A DNA stretch of 18,136 bases, from NCBI GenBank assembly GCA_017552495.1, contig JAFZPW010000098.1, forward strand, positions 1-18,136, in the 5' to 3' direction. Under the pieces are notes generated by a model that had not been told where the DNA came from, did no database searches, and saw only the letters and a list, made by a program, of their open reading frames with translations. Position 1 is the first letter of the stretch. The number at the start of each line of letters is the position of its first letter. This document shows, one piece after another, positions 11,180 to 18,136 of this stretch. Source of the stretch: Clostridia bacterium (GTDB lineage: Bacteria > Bacillota > Clostridia > Oscillospirales > Butyricicoccaceae). Made by a program: the position numbers and the translations under genes.

Positions 11180-12286
11180 ATGGAGTTTTCCGTTCCCTGT
11201 CTGATGGGCGTAGAGGGCCTGGTGGCCGACGAACTGCGGTTCAAAGGTTTTGACGGTGTAAAGGCCGAAAACGGCCGGGTGTTGTTTACGGGCGACGAGG
11301 ACGCCTGCGCCCGGGCCAATATTCTGCTGCGCTGCGGCGAGCGTGTCCTCTGGCGGCTGGCGGATTTTCCGGCGCGGAGCTTCGACGAGCTGTTTGAGGG
11401 CGTTCGCGGCATCCCTTGGGAGGATTGCGTCGCCCAGGGCGAGGCCTTTCCCGTTAAGGGCTTTTCCATCCAGTCCAAACTGCACAGCGTGCCCGACTGC
11501 CAGAGAATCATCAAAAAGGCGGCGGTGGAACGGCTCAAAAGCGTTTATCATACCGACTGGCTGCGGGAGGACGGAGCCAGACACCAGATTCAGTTCAGCC
11601 TGATGAACGACCGCTGTGAGATCTATTTGGACACCACCGGCGCACCCCTTTATAAGCGGGGCTATAAACTGGAGCAGAACGACGCCACCCTGCGGGAAAC
11701 GCTGGCGGCCTCTATCGTCAAGGTGGCCCGCTGGCGCGGCAGGGAGGAGTTGATCGACCCCTTCTGCGGAAGCGGCACCATTGTCATTGAGGCGGCGCAG
11801 GCGGCGCTGAACATCGCTCCCGGCGCACGGCGGGAGTTTGACGCCTCCCGTTGGAACGACGCCTTTGCAGCGGCTTTTTTCCGGCAAAAGGAGGCGGCTG
11901 TCGCGGCGGAGCGGCACGAGAAGCTGCCCATCTTGGCGGCTGACAAAGACCCCAACTGCGTCCGCCTTACCAGGGAAAACGCCGCCCGGGCCGGGGTGGG
12001 CGATTGTATGGATTATGCCGTGCAGGATGCCCTTCAGGTCGAGTGGCGCACCCGCCGGGGCGTAATGATGGCAAACCCGCCCTATGGCGTGCGGATGCTG
12101 GAGCAAAAAGAGGCATGGGCCCTTTATGGCGCGCTGGGCCGCGCCATGGCGGACAGTGAGGTAAAGCAATATATCATCTCTTCCGACGAGCGCTTCGAAG
12201 AGCATTTTGGCCGTCGGTCAGATAAGCGGCGTAAGCTGTATAACGGTATGATCCGCTGCAATTTGTATATGTATTTCAAGGGGTAA
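11180..12286 (+). CDS. THUMP-domain class I SAM-dependent RNA methyltransferase (RlmL N-terminal/YpsC family)
   Basis: Predicted RNA guanine-N2-type methyltransferase of COG0116, related to the N-terminal half of RlmL and to Bacillus YpsC. Residues 1-155 hold a THUMP RNA-binding domain with its N-terminal ferredoxin-like part (FSVPCLMGVEGLVADELRFKGF). The catalytic domain shows the lead-in TLRETLAASIVKVARW, SAM motif I LIDPFCGSGTIVIEAA (191-206), acidic motif II ILAADKDPNCV and catalytic motif IV NPPYGVRM (299-306). At 368 residues it is full-length for the single-domain family. GGAGG (11168-11172) precedes ATG 11180. The lipid kinase gene follows 7 nt after its stop, so they form a two-gene operon. 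The exact rRNA target is not evident. Confidence 0.92.
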   Translation: MEFSVPCLMGVEGLVADELRFKGFDGVKAENGRVLFTGDEDACARANILLRCGERVLWRLADFPARSFDELFEGVRGIPWEDCVAQGEAFPVKGFSIQSKLHSVPDCQRIIKKAAVERLKSVYHTDWLREDGARHQIQFSLMNDRCEIYLDTTGAPLYKRGYKLEQNDATLRETLAASIVKVARWRGREELIDPFCGSGTIVIEAAQAALNIAPGARREFDASRWNDAFAAAFFRQKEAAVAAERHEKLPILAADKDPNCVRLTRENAARAGVGDCMDYAVQDALQVEWRTRRGVMMANPPYGVRMLEQKEAWALYGALGRAMADSEVKQYIISSDERFEEHFGRRSDKRRKLYNGMIRCNLYMYFKG

Positions 12287-12293
12287 ACGGGGA

Positions 12294-13241
12294 ATGAAAG
12301 AGCAAAAGCATATCTTCATCATCAACCCCGCCGCAGGCAAGCGGGACGGAACCAATTCCGCTGCGGCGGGAATTCGCGCCGCGGCTCGCAGACTGGGGGC
12401 GGATTATGAGATTCTTACCACCGATTATCCCCGCCACGCAACTGAACTGGTGCGAAAAAAGGCGGAGGAATACGGCGGAAAGATCCTGCGTTTTTATGCT
12501 TGCGGCGGCGACGGGACATTGAACGAGGTGGCCGCCGGCGCGGCGGGACTGGAAAATGTTTCTGTAACTTCTTATCCCATCGGCAGCGGCAACGATTTTA
12601 TCCGCCTGTTTGCCGCGGACAAAAGCGCCTTTCTTGATTTGGAACGGCTGATGCAGGGAGAGGAGCTGGAATTGGATTCTATTCGATCGGATTGCGGCTT
12701 CTGCCTGAACGTGTTCAGCATCGGTTTGGACGCCCGCATCGCGGAAGGAATGCAGAAGTATAAGCGTATCCCCGCCCTGCAAGGCACAGCGGCTTATAAT
12801 ATGTCCACGGTGGAGAATCTGATCCGCGGCCTGCATGAGCCTTACGGCGTCGAGGTGGACGGACAATGCTTCGACGGGGAATATACGCTGGTGCTGGCGG
12901 GCAACGGCCGTTATTACGGCGGCGGCGCCAATCCCGTTCCCGAGGCCGACCCCACCGACGGACTGCTGGAGGTGCTTCTGGTGACGGCTGTGGATCTTTT
13001 GACGGCGGCCCGGGTCATCGGCGCTTATAAAGAAGGGCGGCACCGCAGCCTGCCGCAATATATCCGGCATCTGCGGGCCAGAGAAGTGACCGTTTATCAC
13101 AAAAAGGGCAAGGAAATGGTCGTCAATCTGGATGGAGAGATCGCCCGGGCGGCCCGTACCACCCTGCGGGTGTCGGAGCAAAAACTCCGCTTTGCCGTTC
13201 CTCAGGGCCTGGCGCTGCTGCCGTCCAGAATTGTGAAATAA
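12294..13241 (+). CDS. Diacylglycerol kinase-family lipid kinase (DagK/YegS type)
   Basis: A soluble, membrane-associating lipid kinase that phosphorylates diacylglycerol or a related lipid. Residues 8-16 are IINPAAGK; the nucleotide-binding signature GGDGTLNE is at 71-78, and PIGSGNDFIR at 95-104. The C-terminal beta domain contains NVFSIGLDARIAEGM and VLAGNGRYYGGGANPVPEADPTDGLLEV, typical of the family, and ends with VVNLDGE. At 315 residues it matches DgkB/YegS proteins. Its start lies 7 nt after the methyltransferase stop, with the SD in the intergenic GGGG. Which lipid it uses in vivo cannot be told from the sequence; recycling diacylglycerol from lipoteichoic acid synthesis is the usual Firmicute role. 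Confidence 0.92.
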   Translation: MKEQKHIFIINPAAGKRDGTNSAAAGIRAAARRLGADYEILTTDYPRHATELVRKKAEEYGGKILRFYACGGDGTLNEVAAGAAGLENVSVTSYPIGSGNDFIRLFAADKSAFLDLERLMQGEELELDSIRSDCGFCLNVFSIGLDARIAEGMQKYKRIPALQGTAAYNMSTVENLIRGLHEPYGVEVDGQCFDGEYTLVLAGNGRYYGGGANPVPEADPTDGLLEVLLVTAVDLLTAARVIGAYKEGRHRSLPQYIRHLRAREVTVYHKKGKEMVVNLDGEIARAARTTLRVSEQKLRFAVPQGLALLPSRIVK

Positions 13242-13255
13242 CACAGACGAAAAAG

Positions 13256-13289
13256 AAAGCCGTGCGGTCAGAAGACCGCACGGCTTTTG
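13256..13289. terminator. Bidirectional terminator between convergent genes
   Basis: A 14-bp stem (13256-13269 with 13274-13287) closed by an AGAA tetraloop; T-rich on the right (TTTT) and, on the other strand, T-rich on the left (CTTTCTTTTT). It serves both the lipid kinase operon and the leftward MATE gene. Confidence 0.92.
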
Positions 13290-13311
13290 CTTTCAGCCGC
13301 AAAGACCGGAT

Positions 13312-14676
13312 TTATTGCAGTTGGGCTGAGACATGTTTGACCCAGCGCTCCTTTTTCAGATGGATCAGGCCAATGATTACCTTTACCACGTCGTCGGAAA
13401 AGATCAGCAGACACACGCCCCACAGCGGCGCGCCCAGAAAAACGCCCCAAAAGGCCAGCGGCACGCCAGCCAGCCACACCGTTCCCGTGTCCAACAGACA
13501 AGCGAACAGCGTGTCGCCTCCGGCGCGGAAAATTGCCACCACCAGGCACATGGCCAGCGCCTTGCAGGCAAGCTGGGCCGACTGGATCAGAATCAACGTC
13601 TGCGCCAGACGGATGGTTTCTGCTGAAACATGATACAGCGAGAGGATCAGCGGGTGAACGGCTGCCATCAAAAGTCCGGTAACCAATCCCGCCGCAGGCA
13701 TCAGCAGGGCAAAGCGGTGGCTGTGGTCGATGGCGCCCTCCCGGTCGCCCGCGCCCACCAGCCGCCCGATAAAGATGCCGCAGGCGCTGCTCAGACCGCG
13801 GGTAAAGACAAACACAAGCTGGATGGCGGTGTTGGCGATCTGCACGGCCGCCAGCGCCGCCGTGCCCAGCATCCCGTAGGCCACGGAATACAGCGACGCG
13901 CCCACACTCCACAGGATCTCATTGAGCAAAACCGGCGCGGCGGTTTTGGCATATTTTCGGACGAAATCCCGGTCGATGTCAAATAATTCCCGAAGACGGG
14001 CCGCGGCGGGCAGTTTTTTGCGATAAATGGAAAACACCAGCACCAGGCATTCCGCCGTGCGAGCCAAGGCGGTGGCAATGGCGGCGCCGCGTAGCCCCAG
14101 GGCGGGAAAACCCAACAGACCATAAATCAGCAGGGCGTTGCCGCCCACATTGATGACGATGGAAAGCATACTGGCCCGTGTGGGCAGGCTGACGTCGCCG
14201 GTGCAGCGGCAGACCATGGCTAAAATCATGCTCACCGCCGTTACGGGATAACTGAAGCCTACGATCCGCAGATAATCCGCGCCCAGCGCGATGGGATTCG
14301 CTTCGTGGACGTAAAAACCAACAAGAAACCGGGGCGACAAAAGTGCGCCGGCGGTAAAAATCGCCGTCAGCACAGCGCCCAGGGCATACATCATCCCCAT
14401 GGTGCGGCGCACGTTGCGCAGATCCCGCGTTCCCCAGAATTGCGACAAAAAGACCGATCCGCCGGAATTGATGCCGAAGAGCATCAGCGTCAGCAGAAAA
14501 AAGATCTGGTTGGCGGCGCCGGCGGCGGCCACCGAATCCTCGCCCAGCCGCCCGATCATTACCACGTCGATGAGATTGACGGCGGAAGCGATGAAGAATT
14601 GTGCGGCGATGGGAAGCGCCGTTCCAAAAACCCGCCGCAAAAACGCGGGCGCAAAGGCCTGTTTTACACGTTCCAT
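13312..14676 (-). CDS. MATE-family efflux transporter
   Basis: A 454-residue integral membrane protein with about twelve hydrophobic segments in two similar halves, the MatE fold. Family features are visible near the start (GTALPIAAQFFIASAVNLIDVVMIGRLGEDSVAAAGAANQIFFLL), with GGSVFLSQFWGTRD as the end of the second helix, and in the second half NEILWSVGASLYSVAYGMLGTAALAAVQIANTAIQLVFVFTRGLSSA and GRLVGAGDREGA. It couples export of cationic compounds or metabolites to Na+ or H+ entry; the substrate cannot be inferred. ATG 14676 has GAGGT a few bases upstream. It lies 52 nt after ricT with a hairpin between, so it may be expressed partly from that operon. Confidence 0.93.
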   Translation of the reverse strand: MERVKQAFAPAFLRRVFGTALPIAAQFFIASAVNLIDVVMIGRLGEDSVAAAGAANQIFFLLTLMLFGINSGGSVFLSQFWGTRDLRNVRRTMGMMYALGAVLTAIFTAGALLSPRFLVGFYVHEANPIALGADYLRIVGFSYPVTAVSMILAMVCRCTGDVSLPTRASMLSIVINVGGNALLIYGLLGFPALGLRGAAIATALARTAECLVLVFSIYRKKLPAAARLRELFDIDRDFVRKYAKTAAPVLLNEILWSVGASLYSVAYGMLGTAALAAVQIANTAIQLVFVFTRGLSSACGIFIGRLVGAGDREGAIDHSHRFALLMPAAGLVTGLLMAAVHPLILSLYHVSAETIRLAQTLILIQSAQLACKALAMCLVVAIFRAGGDTLFACLLDTGTVWLAGVPLAFWGVFLGAPLWGVCLLIFSDDVVKVIIGLIHLKKERWVKHVSAQLQ

Positions 14677-14695
14677 ACTACCTCACAAAATCCGG

Positions 14696-14723
14696 CGCCC
14701 CGGCAGAAAAATTCGCCGGGGCG
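14696..14723 (-). terminator. Hairpin between ricT and the MATE gene (partial terminator?)
   Basis: A 9-bp stem CGCCCCGGC / GCCGGGGCG (14723-14715 with 14704-14696 on the minus strand) and a 10-nt loop. The bases after the stem (GCCGGATTTTG) form only a weak T run, so read-through into the MATE gene is likely. Confidence 0.45.
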
Positions 14724-14728
14724 TTCGC

Positions 14729-15943
14729 TTATTCGGCGGAAGACGACTGCGCGGGCTTGCCGCCCTCACGTTTGCCGCCGCGCTTTCCGCCGCCGCGATG
14801 GCGGCGATAATGGGCATTCTGGCCCGGTTTATCAAAGGACGCTTCGTTTGTCGGCGCTTTGTCGGTGCGGAATTGTTCCGGACGGGGGCCCCGTTTTTTG
14901 AATGAGCCTTTTCCACCGGAACGCGGGGCAGACGGCTTGTCACCCAGTGCCTCGTTAGGCGTGCTTTCCCGCTTTTGCATCTTGTTTTGCGGGCGGAAGG
15001 GACGCTCTTTGCGGAATTCCTGCGGTTTTTCCGCGGCAGACTCGTTCAGCGGTTCCAGCGTTTCCCGCAGCGGCCGGGTTTGATCCGATGCAGGAGCGGG
15101 AGGCAGATCAGACAGGGGATCGCCCTTGTCGCGGCCGCGCCGCAGGACGCGGCATTCCTCGCAGGAGAGGGTCATGGGAGAATCGGGGTTGTGCTGCATC
15201 CGCACCCGGCAGGTGCCCCGTAAAAGAGAGGAATCCAGCACTGTCCCGCGTCCGTAAGGCGTATCCACCAGGCTTTCGGAGGGCGGGGTTTGCCGGATCA
15301 TGTCCTGATACGCTTCGTTTTCATATTTCAGGCAGCACATCAGCCGCCCGCAGGTGCCGGAAATTTTGGTGGGATTGAGGGAAAGTCCCTGATCCTTGGC
15401 CATATTGATGGACACCGGCTGAAAATCCTTCAAAAAGGCGCCGCAGCACAGCGGCCGACCGCAGATGCCGAGACCGCCGATCATTTTTGCCTCGTCACGG
15501 ACGCCGATCTGCCGCAGCTCGATCCGGGTGCGGAAGACGCCCGCCAGATCCTTTACCAACTCGCGAAAGTCCACGCGGCCGTCGGCGCTGAAATAAAAGA
15601 GCAGTTTGCTGTGGTCAAAGGTATATTCCACCGTCACCAGCTTCATTTCCAATTGGTGTTTGGCGATCTTTTCCTCACAAATGCGGAAGGCCTCCTGCTC
15701 AAAGCGGACGTTCTCTTCCGCGATCTTCTTGTCCGCATCGGTGGCGACGCGGATTAGGCGCTTTAGGGGCTGAACGATTTTTTCATCCTCCAGCAGGGTG
15801 TTTGCCATGGCGACCTCACCGTATTCCATGCCTCGCGAGGTCTCCACCACTACCGGCATGTCCTTTTCCACCGAAATGCCGTGGGGATCAAAATAATACA
15901 CTTTTCCGACTTTTTTGAAGCGGACACCGATTACTTCTGTCAT
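14729..15943 (-). CDS. ricT: RicT (YaaT), PSP1-domain regulator of RNase Y
   Basis: RicT of the RicA-RicF-RicT (Y-) complex, which binds iron-sulfur clusters and directs RNase Y-dependent mRNA maturation; in Bacillus it also affects sporulation, competence and biofilm formation. The PSP1 core is complete: VIGVRFKKVGKVYYFDP, VVVETSRGMEYGEV, then FYFSADGRVDFRELVKDLAGVFRTRIELRQIGVRDEAK and the cysteine motifs CGRPLCC (161-167) and CGRLMCCLKYE (198-207), the cluster ligand candidates. Residues from about 285 are a low-complexity, Lys/Arg/Gly-rich tail longer than in Bacillus RicT (404 against about 275 residues). ATG 15943 has GGAGG just upstream; the longer frame lacks support. It follows holB by 10 nt, as in the Bacillus darA-yaaR-holB-ricT cluster, here without yaaR. 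Confidence 0.95.
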   Translation of the reverse strand: MTEVIGVRFKKVGKVYYFDPHGISVEKDMPVVVETSRGMEYGEVAMANTLLEDEKIVQPLKRLIRVATDADKKIAEENVRFEQEAFRICEEKIAKHQLEMKLVTVEYTFDHSKLLFYFSADGRVDFRELVKDLAGVFRTRIELRQIGVRDEAKMIGGLGICGRPLCCGAFLKDFQPVSINMAKDQGLSLNPTKISGTCGRLMCCLKYENEAYQDMIRQTPPSESLVDTPYGRGTVLDSSLLRGTCRVRMQHNPDSPMTLSCEECRVLRRGRDKGDPLSDLPPAPASDQTRPLRETLEPLNESAAEKPQEFRKERPFRPQNKMQKRESTPNEALGDKPSAPRSGGKGSFKKRGPRPEQFRTDKAPTNEASFDKPGQNAHYRRHRGGGKRGGKREGGKPAQSSSAE

Positions 15944-15953
15944 AAATCCTCCA

Positions 15954-16856
15954 TTAAAACGCGCCGCAAAATGCCGCCAGCGCACCGCACAGCGCCGTTA
16001 CAGACGGGTTCTGCGGCAGCATAGCCCGTTGCTTTTCCAAATATTCAAACAGATCCAAAAACTGCCCGCTGCCCGTTTTTGCCGCGGCTTCGGTAAGCAG
16101 GCGGCAGCTTTCGTCACAAAAATCGCCGTATTCTTCCCGGGAGAGTTTTCCCAACTTGAGACAGACGGCATATGTATCCAGCTCGGTTTGCTTCAGCGAG
16201 GCGCAAAACTCCGCCGCCAGACGGCGGGACGGAGGCTCCTGCCCTGCAAGGATATCCAAGCCCCGGCCCAAAAGTCCGGCCGACCGGGCAGCCGCCGCAC
16301 GAACCTCCTCCGCGGAAGCATCGGTGCGGCCCCGCAGAGCCTGCTCCAAGAGGGGCAGAGGCAGGGGCGCCAGACGAAAGGTCTTGCAGCGGGAGCGCAC
16401 GGTCTGGAGCATGGCTTCCCGATTCTCGCACAGCAGGAGAAAGAGCGAAGCCGCCGGCTCCTCCAGCACCTTGAGCAGTGCGTTTTGCGATGCGGTGTTG
16501 AGCTTGTCCGCCCGGGGGATCACAAAGACCTGAAAGGGAGCCTCGCTGGGGCGGAGAAAACTCTGGGCGCGCATGGCGCGCACCTGCTCCAGCTTGACGC
16601 CTTTTCCGGGCTCTGTCTCCTCCAGCCAGAAGAGATCGGGGTGGCTGCCCGCCGCTGCACGGCGGCAGGCGGGACAGACGCCGCATGGTCCGTTTTTCTC
16701 CCGACACAAAAGCGCCTGAGCCAGATCTCGGGCGGCAGTGCGTTTTCCGACGCCACAGGGGCCGTCCAGCAAAACGGCGGAGCCCAGCCCGCCGGGCGGG
16801 AGGGCGGCCAGCGCCGCTTTCAGCGCCTCGTTTCCCAGTAAATGAGGAAGCCGCAT
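15954..16856 (-). CDS. holB: DNA polymerase III delta' subunit
   Basis: Clamp-loader subunit delta'. An AAA+ domain begins with HLLGNEALKAAL and the P-loop-like DGPCGVGKRT (31-40). The zinc-binding cysteines are C51, C58, C61 and C64 (CREKNGPCGVCPACRR). Next come HPDLFWLE, IPRADKLNTASQNALLKVLEEP (114-134), typical of delta'/gamma, and the SRC motif (155-157, VRSRCKTFRL). The C-terminal helical collar is short and Ala-rich. At 300 residues it is full-length. ATG 16856 shares its A with the TGA stop of darA, so translation is coupled. The gene sits in the conserved darA-holB-ricT order. Confidence 0.93.
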   Translation of the reverse strand: MRLPHLLGNEALKAALAALPPGGLGSAVLLDGPCGVGKRTAARDLAQALLCREKNGPCGVCPACRRAAAGSHPDLFWLEETEPGKGVKLEQVRAMRAQSFLRPSEAPFQVFVIPRADKLNTASQNALLKVLEEPAASLFLLLCENREAMLQTVRSRCKTFRLAPLPLPLLEQALRGRTDASAEEVRAAAARSAGLLGRGLDILAGQEPPSRRLAAEFCASLKQTELDTYAVCLKLGKLSREEYGDFCDESCRLLTEAAAKTGSGQFLDLFEYLEKQRAMLPQNPSVTALCGALAAFCGAF

Positions 16857-17179
16857 CAGAATTTGTGGAATTGATCCACGTCCAGCACAAAGATGGTGGC
16901 ACCGCCCACCCGCACCTGTACGGGCATAGTGGGGAAGAAACCGACGCCGGCTTCTGTGGTGGTGGGCATGAGCTGGGTGCGGCTGTGGGCGTGCTCGTGG
17001 ATGATATCGATGACTTCCTGCACTTTGTCATCCTCTACGCCCACCAGGATGGTGACGTTTCCGGCCCGCAGAAAGCCGCCGGTGGAACTGAGCTTGGTGA
17101 TAAAGAAGCCTGCTTTGGTCAGTGCCTGCATGGCAGAGGGGGCGTCGTCGTTGTTGAGAATACCGAGAACCATTTTCAT
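16856..17179 (-). CDS. darA: DarA (PstA/YaaQ), cyclic di-AMP receptor
   Basis: PII-like trimeric c-di-AMP-binding protein. The 107-residue product aligns along its length with Bacillus DarA: MKMVLGILNNDDAPSAMQALTKAGFFITKLSSTGGFLRAGNVTILVGVEDDKVQEVIDII, with the T-GGFL(R/K)-GN-T phosphate/base-contact region, and GGATIFVLDVDQFHKF at the C-terminus matching GGATVFVLPVEQFHQF. The B-loop between (HEHAHSRTQLMPTTTEAGVGFFPTMPVQVRV) is of normal length. SD GGAGG lies about 8 nt before ATG 17179. It overlaps holB by one base. How it signals downstream is not known in any organism with certainty. Confidence 0.95.
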   Translation of the reverse strand: MKMVLGILNNDDAPSAMQALTKAGFFITKLSSTGGFLRAGNVTILVGVEDDKVQEVIDIIHEHAHSRTQLMPTTTEAGVGFFPTMPVQVRVGGATIFVLDVDQFHKF

Positions 17180-17246
17180 GGAAAAATCCTCCTTGTTTTC
17201 AGGATCGGGGCGTCATCTTATGCCGCCGTTTGCGGAAATCAGGCCG

Positions 17247-18136
17247 TTAATCGACATATTGCCGGGGAATGGCGGAAGGAACGAACAGGGGAGCCACGTC
17301 TATCAGCACTTGCGTGCCGGGGCCGCATTCCAGGTCGGTTACGTCCACGGTGATATGGCTGACACCTACGTGTCCCACCACAGGAACCCGTTTGCCGCCA
17401 ATGCTGACGGTGGGCGAACGGTGCCGGAAAAAGCTCTTGACGGCGGACAGCGCGGCCCGGAGGCAGTCACGGAAGCGGAAATCGGTGCGCGCTTTTTCGA
17501 CGGTGAAGCCGTCGGCCGATCCAACGGGGATCACGGCAATGCGGGTGGGATGCCTGGTGATATAGGCGCTGCCATAACCCACGGCGGCTCCTTTGGGCAG
17601 CCAGCGAACTTCTATCACCTGACTCATCAAGCGGCCGGTCTTTTGCAGACCAAAATCGCCCTTGGAGATCAGGCGTCCACCCAGCGCCGAGCCGATGCGG
17701 ACGGCGTCCATGTTGGGCATTTTACAGCCGAAGAAGGCCTCGGAATTGGAGGCGTGGAGCATCCCGGGATCATAACCCGCCGTGCGGATCTTCTCCACCA
17801 CCGACAAAAAGGTCTCGTACTGCGCCTGGGTCTTTTTCTTGCTGCGGAAGGCGTTGGCGTAGTGGGTATAGGTGCCGGTGACGTTCAGATTGCCCAGATA
17901 ACGGTAAACACTGAGGATCCGGTCGATCTCGGTGGGCATGAAGCCGTAGCGCCCCATGCCGGTGTCTACCTTAACGTGTACGTCGCAGACGACGCCCTGA
18001 CTCTCAGCGATGCCGTTGAGGGCCAGCGCCGCGTCATAGGAACCCACCGTGGCGGTTGCGCCCGCCTGCAGGATCAGCTTGATGTCCTCCTCGCAGGCGG
18101 TGGAGCGAAGAATGAGGATCTCCTCCTCCATAAAAC
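17247..18136 (-). CDS. alr: Alanine racemase-family protein (5' part outside the window)
   Basis: PLP-dependent fold-III racemase; the reading frame runs off the right edge, so the N-terminus with the PLP lysine is missing and the ATG at 18131 is internal. Barrel residues conserved in the family are present: HVKVDTGMGRYGF (lysine and GMGR arginine), LHASNSEAFF (histidine), DAVRIGSALGG (arginine facing the PLP nitrogen) and VGYGSAY (candidate catalytic tyrosine). Unusual: the canonical GYADG is GSADG, and the canonical G-R-V-C-M-D near the C-terminus is G-H-V-G-V-S. The ending PLFVPSAIPRQYVD is like a divergent clostridial subgroup. It could be an alanine racemase variant or a racemase for another amino acid. 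Gap of 67 nt to darA, without a visible terminator. Confidence 0.88.
   Translation of the reverse strand, partial: FMEEEILILRSTACEEDIKLILQAGATATVGSYDAALALNGIAESQGVVCDVHVKVDTGMGRYGFMPTEIDRILSVYRYLGNLNVTGTYTHYANAFRSKKKTQAQYETFLSVVEKIRTAGYDPGMLHASNSEAFFGCKMPNMDAVRIGSALGGRLISKGDFGLQKTGRLMSQVIEVRWLPKGAAVGYGSAYITRHPTRIAVIPVGSADGFTVEKARTDFRFRDCLRAALSAVKSFFRHRSPTVSIGGKRVPVVGHVGVSHITVDVTDLECGPGTQVLIDVAPLFVPSAIPRQYVD

Noticed and set aside
9655..12205. Minus-strand long frames opposite hpf, the GyrI-like gene and the methyltransferase
   Set aside because: High GC produces long shadow frames; the plus-strand proteins have recognisable domains and SD sequences.

Overview
The window looks like chromosome from a spore-forming, fairly GC-rich member of the Clostridia (Firmicutes), most likely near Oscillospiraceae/Ruminococcaceae. 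The basis is a spoIIGA-sigE-sigG sporulation cluster, Firmicute-type gene pairs (divIC-yabR; darA-holB-ricT), strong SD sequences, sigma-A promoters and many intrinsic terminators. The lineage assignment is inference from gene content and composition, not from a search.

Layout, left to right. 1-1165: a mazF/ndoA-type endoribonuclease followed directly by an unrecognised membrane-anchored protein, closed by a terminator. 1218-4239, rightward: an unrecognised gene overlapping spoIIGA, then sigE (pro-sigma-E) and sigG, which control mother-cell and forespore gene expression. 4305-4914: mnmM (ytqB), a tRNA wobble-uridine methyltransferase, with its own promoter and terminator. 4915-5250: no protein gene, but a good promoter and a terminator-like hairpin that could bound a small RNA. 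5259-8090, mainly leftward and visibly more A+T-rich than its surroundings: a DUF4298-like gene, an unknown Cys-cluster protein, a two-gene unit (XRE regulator plus a membrane-anchored protein sharing its C-terminal domain), two copies of a hairpin repeat and a 20-bp-periodic G-run array. This looks like an accessory island ending at the 3' side of two tRNA genes (tRNA-Ser(GGA) and a CAT-anticodon tRNA, probably tRNA-Ile2).

8557-10352, rightward: divIC/ftsB-like and yabR-like S1 genes under a perfect consensus promoter, then hpf (long hibernation factor). Between yabR and hpf the opposite strand holds a compact series of four hairpins ending in a terminator and preceded by an extended -10 element, a candidate undescribed small RNA. 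10405-13288, rightward: a GyrI-like protein, then a THUMP RNA methyltransferase preceded by a promoter and an immediate terminator (possible attenuator), and a diacylglycerol-kinase-family lipid kinase. A bidirectional terminator separates these from a leftward block (18136-13312): alanine racemase (cut by the window edge), darA (c-di-AMP receptor), holB (DNA polymerase III delta'), ricT (RNase Y specificity/cell-fate factor) and a MATE transporter.

The most novel-looking items are the minus-strand multi-hairpin RNA upstream of hpf, the XRE/membrane pair with a shared C-terminal domain, and the repeats in the A+T-rich island.
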